Of a DNA stretch of 21,878 nucleotides, positions 16,376 to 21,878 are shown piece by piece. The DNA is taken from contig CP070725.1 of assembly GCA_020350845.1 (NCBI GenBank), forward strand, positions 1,028,197 to 1,050,074, read 5' to 3'. A model generated the notes under the pieces. It worked only from the letters and a program-made list of their open reading frames with translations, was not told where the DNA came from and searched no databases. The stretch comes from Candidatus Bipolaricaulota bacterium. Its GTDB lineage: Bacteria > Bipolaricaulota > Bipolaricaulia > UBA7950 > UBA9294. The position numbers were made by a program, and so were the translations under genes. Position 1 is the stretch's first letter; each line of letters begins with the position of its first letter.

Positions 16376-17740
16376 TCAGCTCAACGGGACTCCGAGGCCG
16401 ATGAGTTCCTCCTTGAGCCGGTCATAGAGCGCCTGGTGCTCCGGGGTGGGGGTGAGTGTCGCCAGGTCATAGAGCTCCTCGAACGGCTGCCCCTTCGGCG
16501 CCTTCTCCAAGTCCATGTTGTCCTTGTACCTGTCGTAGAGCGCTTCGACGATCGGCGTCGCTGCCTCTCGGCTGAGCCCCGCCGCCGCGTGCGCGACCTC
16601 GGCAAAGAGCCTGCCCATGAGTGGGCTGACGTTGTTGAATCCCAGCGGCTCCGAGGGCCGGGGGCCGCTGACGTTGCTGCCACTCGTCACCGACGCAAGG
16701 GCAAGCGCGGAGAACTCGTGGGCGTACTGCGCGGAACCCGGGCGCCCGGAGGTCGTGTGACTCGTGGTGGCGATGATGTTGCTGTTCCGCGCCACCGCCT
16801 GGTTCGCGAGGCTCGCAAGGAACAACGAGTGCTGATTCGTCTGCTGCTTGAAGTTCATGTGCTGCGGACCGATGTGGACGATTTCACCCCCGAGCATGAC
16901 CGACGCGATGAAGGAGGCTACAGCCACGATTGCGGTCCCGGCGGGGTTCCCCCCGTACCCTCCGATCAGCGGAGTGAATGCCATGTAGATGGGACAGCCG
17001 TAGGCCAAGTAGTAGGCGAGACGCGTCAGCGAGACATCGTCGACCTGCAGCTCGGAGATGAGCACGATCGCGCGAGGATCGGTCGAGCGAAGCCCCCACT
17101 CCTCGTTGGTGCAGGCGATCTCGCCGGGAGCCATCACCGCATGGCCGGCAATCGCCATGTCCGGTCGACCGGCGCGCCGCACCGCTTCGCGGGACCACTG
17201 CCCGTAGAGGATGGCCATGCGGGTCGCCAGCGCCGACGTCGGTCGGATCAGCTGCCCGTCGACCTCATTCAAGTATCCCGGGAAGAAGAGGCAGTCTACG
17301 ATTCGCTCTCGACTGAAGACCTCGTTGAGCCGTACGAACATCTCCTCGTGCACGTTGGCGTTGAACGGACCGCAGAAGACGAACGGCTTGCGCGGGTCTT
17401 CGACCTCCCGATGATGCGCACAGACCCGATCCTTGCCCGCGCCCATAGGAAGCTCGGGACGCACGAAGCGAAGAACGTCGTCGACCTCCTCGGCGGAGAA
17501 CTCGATGACGCGGCTGCTGTTCATGCTGTACACGCCTGTGCGGACGAACAGCTCCTTCCCCGCCTGGAAGCAGCGGTCGGCCATGTCGTCGTCCATGTTG
17601 ATGAGGCTCTTCCCGTCCCAGGAGACGTCATACTCCTTGGTGAGCGTCATCGCGTTGGCGGCGACCGCCTTCATGAGGAAATCCTTGGACTCCGTCAGCG
17701 GCCCCGTTTCGCTTCGTTTGGCGATCTCTTTGAAGTTCAC
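16376..17740 (-). CDS. MtmB-family (monomethylamine-type) corrinoid methyltransferase lacking pyrrolysine
   Basis: Cytoplasmic protein of 454 residues, close to the 458 of Methanosarcina MtmB, and similar to it end to end by eye: TGVYSMNSSRVIEFSAEEV (69-87), MGAGKDRV (99-106), AGRPDMAI (190-197), LIGGYGGNPAGT (258-269), and a C-terminus with FEELYDLATLTPTPEH (420-435). In MtmB the AGRPGMGV segment is followed by pyrrolysine 202; here that place is Ala198 and the gene has no in-frame TAG. By the same alignment the active-site glutamates 229 and 259 of MtmB fall on non-acidic residues. It should still transfer a methyl group to a corrinoid protein, but probably from something other than free methylamine. 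The GTG start overlaps the stop of the corrinoid protein gene as GTGA. The homology comparison is from memory, not from a search. Confidence 0.85.
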   Translation of the reverse strand: MNFKEIAKRSETGPLTESKDFLMKAVAANAMTLTKEYDVSWDGKSLINMDDDMADRCFQAGKELFVRTGVYSMNSSRVIEFSAEEVDDVLRFVRPELPMGAGKDRVCAHHREVEDPRKPFVFCGPFNANVHEEMFVRLNEVFSRERIVDCLFFPGYLNEVDGQLIRPTSALATRMAILYGQWSREAVRRAGRPDMAIAGHAVMAPGEIACTNEEWGLRSTDPRAIVLISELQVDDVSLTRLAYYLAYGCPIYMAFTPLIGGYGGNPAGTAIVAVASFIASVMLGGEIVHIGPQHMNFKQQTNQHSLFLASLANQAVARNSNIIATTSHTTSGRPGSAQYAHEFSALALASVTSGSNVSGPRPSEPLGFNNVSPLMGRLFAEVAHAAAGLSREAATPIVEALYDRYKDNMDLEKAPKGQPFEELYDLATLTPTPEHQALYDRLKEELIGLGVPLS

Positions 17741-18399
17741 CCGCCACGCCCTTCCATCGCCTTGTCGAGTACCTGCACGGCGTCGAACGCATCGTGGGCA
17801 TAGCCGTCCGCTCCGATCTCGTCGGCCCACGCCTGCGTCACCGGGGCTCCGCCCACAAGAACGTAGTACTTCTCCCTCAGGCCCTTGTTCTGCAGGAGTT
17901 CCACCACATCGCGCTGGTACAGCATCGTGGTCGAGAGGAGCGCCGACAGCGCGATAACGTCGGCCCCGTGCGATTCGGCGGCCTCGATGATGCGCGTCGC
18001 GGGCAGGTCGATCCCGAGGTCGTGCACCTCATACCCGTTGGCGTGCAGGAGCGTGGCGACGACACTCTTACCGATATCGTGGATATCGCCCTCCACGGTC
18101 CCGATGACCACGACCGCCTTCTTCTCGATCTTCCCGCCCTTCTCATCGAGAGCCCGTTCGAGAACTTCCACCCCGGCCTTCATGGCGTCCGCTCCCATCG
18201 TCAGCTCCGGAAGGAAGATCTCCATCCGGTGGAAGGATTCTCCAAGCTCGCGAATCGGATCGGCGAATCCCTTCTCCACCGCCTCCAGCAGATCGAGGCC
18301 CGCTGCCACCGCCTCCTCGGCCGCCGCGACGGCGGCATCGCTGTCGTAGGTCTCGATGCTCCTCTTCATCGCCTCGTAGATGCGTTCGGCATCCGCCAC
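17737..18399 (-). CDS. Methylamine-type corrinoid (cobalamin-binding) protein, MtmC/MttC-like
   Basis: Methyl carrier of 220 residues, the usual size. The N-terminal helical cap domain (about 1-90) contains FLPELTMGADAMKAG (62-76). The Rossmann B12 domain carries the base-off lower-ligand motif GDIHDIGK at 104-111 with cobalt ligand His107, followed by SALLSTTM (152-159) and VGGAPVT (182-188). The cobalt is methylated by a substrate-specific methyltransferase and demethylated by a second enzyme that is not in the window. Both methyltransferase genes lie directly downstream, and the first overlaps by 4 nt, so this protein probably serves both. The start is GTG with AAGGAGG 6 nt upstream. No RamA-type reductive activator is visible nearby. 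Confidence 0.95.
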   Translation of the reverse strand: MADAERIYEAMKRSIETYDSDAAVAAAEEAVAAGLDLLEAVEKGFADPIRELGESFHRMEIFLPELTMGADAMKAGVEVLERALDEKGGKIEKKAVVVIGTVEGDIHDIGKSVVATLLHANGYEVHDLGIDLPATRIIEAAESHGADVIALSALLSTTMLYQRDVVELLQNKGLREKYYVLVGGAPVTQAWADEIGADGYAHDAFDAVQVLDKAMEGRGG

Positions 18400-18405
18400 G
18401 GTCTG

Positions 18406-18412
18406 CCTCCTT
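18406..18412 (-). promoter_or_regulatory. Strong ribosome-binding site for a GTG start (corrinoid protein)
   Basis: AAGGAGG on the minus strand with 6 nt spacing to GTG at 18399, in the 30-nt gap after the carbamoyltransferase gene. The same site strength occurs before the MttB-like gene, which suggests high expression of the methyltransfer module. Confidence 0.65.
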
Positions 18413-18429
18413 GATCTTCCCGATCTCCC

Positions 18430-19431
18430 CTAGCGGTAGCCGCCCATGGTCAGGGCAAGCATCGCCTTCTCCGTGTGCAGCCGATTCTCCGCCTCGTCGA
18501 AGATGATCGACTTGTCCGAACTCAAGACCTCGTCGGTCACCTCGGTGTTCCTCGAGATCGGCATGCAGTGCATGACGTATGCGTCCTGCTTCGCCATGTC
18601 CACGATCTTCCGATCGACGATCCACTGATCCTTCAGCGTCGCCTTCATCTCGATGAACTCGGGGTCCCCCTGGAAGTGGGTCTCTAGGCCGCGTGCGAAG
18701 ACCTCGGGGGACACCCAGGAGTAGACGTTGATGAAGTCGGCATCGACGACGGCCTCCTCGTACGACCGCACGATCTCGATGCTCCCGCCAGACATCGCCG
18801 CCACTTCTTCCGCCATCGCCTGGATCTTGGGGTCGGGATCGAATCCTTCGGGGCAGGCGATACTCAGTGTGAACCCCAGCTTCCCGGCCATGAGCATCGT
18901 GGAGTTCACCAGCCCGGCGGGAGGATTGGCGGTGCGATAGCCCCAACAGAAGGCGACCTTATGGTTCCGGACGTTCCCCTTCTTCTCCTGCATCGTGAGG
19001 ACGTCGGCGAATGCCTGGCACGGGTGCTCGACCGGGCAGGAGGCGTTGATCACCGGGATGTCGGCAACCTCCACCGCCGAGTCGACGCGCTCACGACGCA
19101 GCGCACGGTAGGCGATCCCATCGAGGTAGCGGCTGAGGGTCTTGATTGTGTCGTGCCAGTCTTCTTCCGCGGCTTCGCCGACCCAGAGGCGATGTTGGTC
19201 GAGCCACAGCATGTGCCCGCCGAGCTGCATCATCGCGGTCTCAAAGGAGATGCTCGTGCGCGTCGACGGCGTTTCGAAGATGCCGCCGAGGCTCTTGCCC
19301 TCCAGAAGGCGATGCGCCTTCCCCTGCTTCAGCTCCTTCTTCAGGTCCCTCGAGACCTCCAGGATCAACTCGATCTGTTCCTTGTCGACATCCGTGATCC
19401 CGCTGATGGACTTGCCCTTCAGGTCGTCCAC
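18430..19431 (-). CDS. OTC/ATC-family carbamoyltransferase of unknown specificity (YgeW-like)
   Basis: Cytoplasmic transcarbamoylase of 333 residues. The carbamoyl-phosphate site is intact: STRTS at 56-60, HPCQ at 136-139 and HCMP at 288-291, and the DEAENRLHTEKAML C-terminal helix (311-324) is ornithine-carbamoyltransferase-like. The specificity loop is not: where OTC has DxxxSMG, this protein reads VYSWVSP (236-242), so ornithine is not the expected substrate. In catabolic clusters such enzymes run backwards, splitting a carbamoylated intermediate with phosphate to give carbamoyl phosphate and hence ATP. YgeW in enterobacterial purine clusters is a similar orphan. The GTG start overlaps the previous stop by 1 nt and has GGAGG 8 nt upstream. 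No carbamate kinase is in the window. A carbamoyl product of the hydantoinase upstream is the attractive substrate. Confidence 0.9.
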   Translation of the reverse strand: MDDLKGKSISGITDVDKEQIELILEVSRDLKKELKQGKAHRLLEGKSLGGIFETPSTRTSISFETAMMQLGGHMLWLDQHRLWVGEAAEEDWHDTIKTLSRYLDGIAYRALRRERVDSAVEVADIPVINASCPVEHPCQAFADVLTMQEKKGNVRNHKVAFCWGYRTANPPAGLVNSTMLMAGKLGFTLSIACPEGFDPDPKIQAMAEEVAAMSGGSIEIVRSYEEAVVDADFINVYSWVSPEVFARGLETHFQGDPEFIEMKATLKDQWIVDRKIVDMAKQDAYVMHCMPISRNTEVTDEVLSSDKSIIFDEAENRLHTEKAMLALTMGGYR

Positions 19432-20567
19432 TATGCCCGCCTCCCTTCGCGCAGATAGGTCTTGATCTCCTCGAGTGACCAGTCCGCATCGATCCCGAGG
19501 TCCTTGACGGTGCGTCCGATGCTGCGGAAGTCCCGATCCAACAGCCCCTCAGCCAACGTGATGATCGCGTCGGTGAAGGGTGTCGGGACGCCCAGGAGGC
19601 GCCCCAGCGACGAGAACGTCACCAACCCGTACGGGATGTCCTCGGTCAGGTGGCGGACATCCAAGCTGAACGGGCCTTCGCAGACCTCGAGGAACGGTGT
19701 GTGGATGGCGTCGTAGAGCGGAAGGACGTAGTCCTCGCCTGCGGGATTCCACTTCACCATCATGATCTCTTCTTCCAGCGTGTACTGCTTCAGCCCCAGC
19801 TTCTCGCCGATCGCCATCCGCTCACGGTCGATCTTCTCGATGATCCGGACCACCGCCGGGGTGTTCTCCGCCTTGCCGAAGAGGCAGAAGCCCGCACTCC
19901 CGGACTCGATTCTGGCGGCATTGCACACCATGGGAGGGGTATGCGTGATCGCGTTGTAGTCGACCAGGATGCTGTCGATGGCGTTCTGCCCGGCGCGCAA
20001 CGTGTACCCGTGCTCTGCCGGATACAGCTCCTCCGCGACCTTGATGACGTGGTCGATGTCTTTGCCGGGGAAGGTGGCGATGATCAGATTCTGCGTCCGG
20101 TTCTCGAGCCGGACTTGGGCGTCTCCCTTCCGGGATGCCCCGTACGGAAGGGTGTTGCAGTCCGCAAGGTACACCTTCTTGTCGATCCCCAGCTCGCGCA
20201 GGACCCTCGCCCAAGTGAGCGACGCTCCGCCCTTCCCGAGGTAGAGCACCACCTGGCCGTCCTCGAGATGGGGTGCGACCAGCCGTGCGTACTCCTCGCA
20301 GACGAAGTACGGGATCGGATTGAGGATGACCTTCGCACCCTTCACCGCTTCGGCGATATCATCCGTCGCGCAGGCGACTTCCCCGAAGCGGCCCGTCGGG
20401 TTGCTGTCGATGTCGAGGATCTCGATGCCGCCCGTGGCCTTCACCCCCGCGACCTTGTCGATATTGCGGGAGAACAGGGCAACCTCGTATCCCATCTGGC
20501 CCAGATCGGCGGCCGACATGAAGCCTCCGCTACCGGCCCCCAGAACCGCTACCTTCCCCTTACCCAT
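19431..20567 (-). CDS. Opine/octopine dehydrogenase-family NAD(P)-dependent enzyme
   Basis: Cytoplasmic oxidoreductase of 378 residues. The N-terminal Rossmann domain opens with VAVLGAGSGGFMSAADL (6-22). The C-terminal octopine/nopaline dehydrogenase domain contains NAITHTPPMVCNA at 205-217, in which His209 is the likely catalytic histidine. Family members reductively condense an amino acid with a keto acid, or oxidise the secondary amine; many bacterial relatives have no known substrate. A secondary-amine substrate would fit an N-methylated or N-alkylated amino acid pathway. The ATG at 20567 is chosen because the Rossmann motif follows at once and GGAAGGA lies upstream; the open frame further upstream lies inside the hydantoinase gene. 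It overlaps the hydantoinase B gene by 8 nt. Confidence 0.87.
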   Translation of the reverse strand: MGKGKVAVLGAGSGGFMSAADLGQMGYEVALFSRNIDKVAGVKATGGIEILDIDSNPTGRFGEVACATDDIAEAVKGAKVILNPIPYFVCEEYARLVAPHLEDGQVVLYLGKGGASLTWARVLRELGIDKKVYLADCNTLPYGASRKGDAQVRLENRTQNLIIATFPGKDIDHVIKVAEELYPAEHGYTLRAGQNAIDSILVDYNAITHTPPMVCNAARIESGSAGFCLFGKAENTPAVVRIIEKIDRERMAIGEKLGLKQYTLEEEIMMVKWNPAGEDYVLPLYDAIHTPFLEVCEGPFSLDVRHLTEDIPYGLVTFSSLGRLLGVPTPFTDAIITLAEGLLDRDFRSIGRTVKDLGIDADWSLEEIKTYLREGRRA

Positions 20568-21878
20568 TCCGTCCTTCCTTCTTCGCTGCCTTGAGGGCTT
20601 GGCGCCGTGTTGCCGTCGCCTCGTCATCGACATCCCAGCTTCCCGAACGGAACACGACCCCGTAGGTCTTCTTCGCGCTCTCCACTGAGATGATCTCGTT
20701 GCGAGCGTCCTCCCGAACGCTTTCCACGTCCCGGTCGAGAGGGTCTCCCCATCCTCCCCCACCGGAGGGGTAGGAGCTGTAGACGTCATCCTTCTTCAGC
20801 TGCAAGGATTCCTTCGCCGCGATCAGGTACTCCTCGCTGCTGCCCTCGTTGATGTAGGCCATATTGACGGAGCCGGGCTCCCCACCGAAAAGGCCGTAGG
20901 GCGGGTTGTCTCGACCGTCGCCGAACATCACGAGCCCGGGAGCCTCGTCGTACAGCTTGATGCGGTACTTCGCCCCACAGCCGCCGCGGTACTTGCCGGC
21001 ACCGCACGAATCGGTCGTGAACTCGTTGAACTCGGTGATGTGCGGGTAATCCATCTCGTTGGTCTCGATGTTCGGCGCGATGAGCCCACCGAGATCGATC
21101 CCGTCGCCGATGTAGTGCCGCCCGTCCATCCCGCTCATGCCGCCGGCTCCGCCAAACCCATTGAACCCGAACATGACGTAGAACCCGTCACTCCGGGGAT
21201 CGATCCCGGTGATGGCGGGGCCGTTCCATCGATTCCATCCGGCGGGCACCCGGTCGGGGAGAACGTTCGCGAGTGCCTTCCAACAGGCCTCCAGGATGGC
21301 GCACGCGGTGTCGAGCGTGCACGCCGCCACCGCCGCCGGGAACTCCGGATTGACCACGCTCCCCTTCGGCGCCGTGATGTGGATCGGACGATACGCGCCC
21401 TCGTTGTGGGGGATGTCCGGGGTCGTCACCGTCGTCAGAAAGGAGACGTAGGCGCAGGTCGCCGTGTTCGCCATCGGAGAGTTCACGAAACCCGTCACTT
21501 GGGGATCCGACCCGTCGAAGTCGACGGTGGCATTGTCTCCATCGATGGTGATCGCAACGTGAATGCGGATCGGTTCGTCTCGGAAGCCGTCGGAGTCGAG
21601 GTAGCTCTCGCCGACATAGGTGCCGTCGGGAAGCTTCTCGATTTCCAGACGCATCCGACGTTCGGCGTACTGGTGAATCTCTTCGATCGTCTCCCGGGTT
21701 GTCTCCACACCGTACTTGTCCAGGAGTTCGTGGATGCGTCGCTCGGCCACGCGGCAGCTGGCGACCATCGCCTTGATGTCGACCCAGAACTCGTCGGGCA
21801 TTCGCGTGTTGATGCGGATCATCTCAACGACATCAAGGATCGGCTCTTCGTTCCGATAGAGGCGGACCGGCGGGATGC
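20560..21878 (-). CDS. Hydantoinase B / oxoprolinase-type subunit, 5' end outside window
   Basis: C-terminal 438 codons of an N-methylhydantoinase (ATP-hydrolysing) beta-type subunit; the full family length is about 520-580. The frame stays open to the right edge and reads IPPVRLYRNEEP there, the usual sequence of this family, so the ATG at 21822 is internal. Landmarks: an N-terminal MVASCRVAERRIHELLDKYG helix (described), the FDGSDPQVTGFVNSP region, and the glycine-rich SGGGGWGDPLDRD near the C-terminus followed by VESAKKTYGVV. Together with a HyuA-type subunit it would open a hydantoin, 5-oxoproline or related lactam at the cost of ATP. Acetophenone or acetone carboxylase subunits share this fold and are the alternative. 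HyuA is expected just beyond the right edge. Its TAA lies inside the opine dehydrogenase start. Confidence 0.92.
   Translation of the reverse strand, partial: IPPVRLYRNEEPILDVVEMIRINTRMPDEFWVDIKAMVASCRVAERRIHELLDKYGVETTRETIEEIHQYAERRMRLEIEKLPDGTYVGESYLDSDGFRDEPIRIHVAITIDGDNATVDFDGSDPQVTGFVNSPMANTATCAYVSFLTTVTTPDIPHNEGAYRPIHITAPKGSVVNPEFPAAVAACTLDTACAILEACWKALANVLPDRVPAGWNRWNGPAITGIDPRSDGFYVMFGFNGFGGAGGMSGMDGRHYIGDGIDLGGLIAPNIETNEMDYPHITEFNEFTTDSCGAGKYRGGCGAKYRIKLYDEAPGLVMFGDGRDNPPYGLFGGEPGSVNMAYINEGSSEEYLIAAKESLQLKKDDVYSSYPSGGGGWGDPLDRDVESVREDARNEIISVESAKKTYGVVFRSGSWDVDDEATATRRQALKAAKKEGRNG

Noticed and set aside
14902..17740. Possible in-frame UAG (pyrrolysine) codons in the two methyltransferase genes
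   Set aside because: Both frames are open over the full family length with no internal TAG, so no read-through is needed.
18430..19431. Anabolic ornithine carbamoyltransferase (argF) annotation
   Set aside because: The carbamoyl-phosphate motifs fit, but the DxxxSMG ornithine loop is absent and no arginine biosynthesis genes are nearby.
20568..20789. N-terminal extension of the opine-dehydrogenase-like protein from 20789
   Set aside because: It overlaps the hydantoinase B coding region and the Rossmann motif begins right after the ATG at 20567.
1..21878. Mobile elements, integrase genes, CRISPR arrays, tRNA or rRNA genes
   Set aside because: I saw no repeats with regular spacing, no transposase-like protein and no RNA-gene signature. 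Nearly all bases are within minus-strand coding regions.

Overview
This window is 21.9 kb of GC-rich DNA (about 60% or more GC by eye). All 18 genes I can support lie on the minus strand, so transcription runs from the right edge to the left. Sixteen are complete. The first (hydantoinase B) runs off the right edge and the last (FGGY kinase) runs off the left edge. Most neighbours overlap by 1-8 nt. The largest gap between genes is 126 nt, and there is no rRNA, tRNA, transposase or regulator. It looks like the middle of one very long catabolic operon. GTG and TTG starts are common and carry good Shine-Dalgarno sequences. The content (corrinoid proteins, a tungsten-type aldehyde:ferredoxin oxidoreductase, a 16-cysteine ferredoxin, molybdenum hydroxylase, an Fe-S dihydropyrimidine-dehydrogenase-like protein) suggests an anaerobic or facultatively anaerobic bacterium. 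I cannot assign the lineage from sequence alone.

Layout in transcription order. (A) 21878-18430: N-methylhydantoinase/oxoprolinase B-type subunit (partial), an opine/octopine-dehydrogenase-family enzyme, and an OTC-like carbamoyltransferase. (B) 18399-14902: a corrinoid methyltransfer module made of an MtmC/MttC-type cobalamin protein, a homologue of monomethylamine methyltransferase MtmB, and a homologue of trimethylamine methyltransferase MttB. Both methyltransferases are read without any in-frame UAG. In the MtmB homologue, alanine sits where I place the pyrrolysine of the archaeal enzyme. (C) 14905-11617: ornithine-cyclodeaminase/mu-crystallin-family enzyme, four-cluster ferredoxin, and aldehyde ferredoxin oxidoreductase. 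(D) 11620-5332: the three subunits of a xanthine-dehydrogenase-type Mo hydroxylase (FAD, 2Fe-2S, Mo), an SsnA/guanine-deaminase-like amidohydrolase, and a PreA-like flavin/Fe-S protein. (E) 5301-1789: an ABC importer of the nucleoside/purine type (double ATPase plus two permeases) without its binding protein. (F) 1662-1: a zinc alcohol dehydrogenase and an FGGY sugar kinase, separated from the rest by the only sizeable gap, which can form two tandem hairpins.

Working model (inference): blocks A and D resemble the anaerobic purine/hydantoin degradation clusters of enterobacteria and gut anaerobes (Xdh subunits, SsnA-type aminohydrolase, YgeW-type carbamoyltransferase, hydantoinase). Block B inserts a cobalamin-dependent demethylation step. 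Together they suggest anaerobic use of an N-methylated N-heterocycle, such as a methylated purine or hydantoin or creatinine. Import and hydroxylation/deamination would come first, then ring opening, transfer of the carbamoyl group to phosphate for ATP gain, and methyl transfer from the N-methyl residue to a corrinoid protein. The combination, with a pyrrolysine-free MtmB-family protein at its centre, is the most novel feature of the window.
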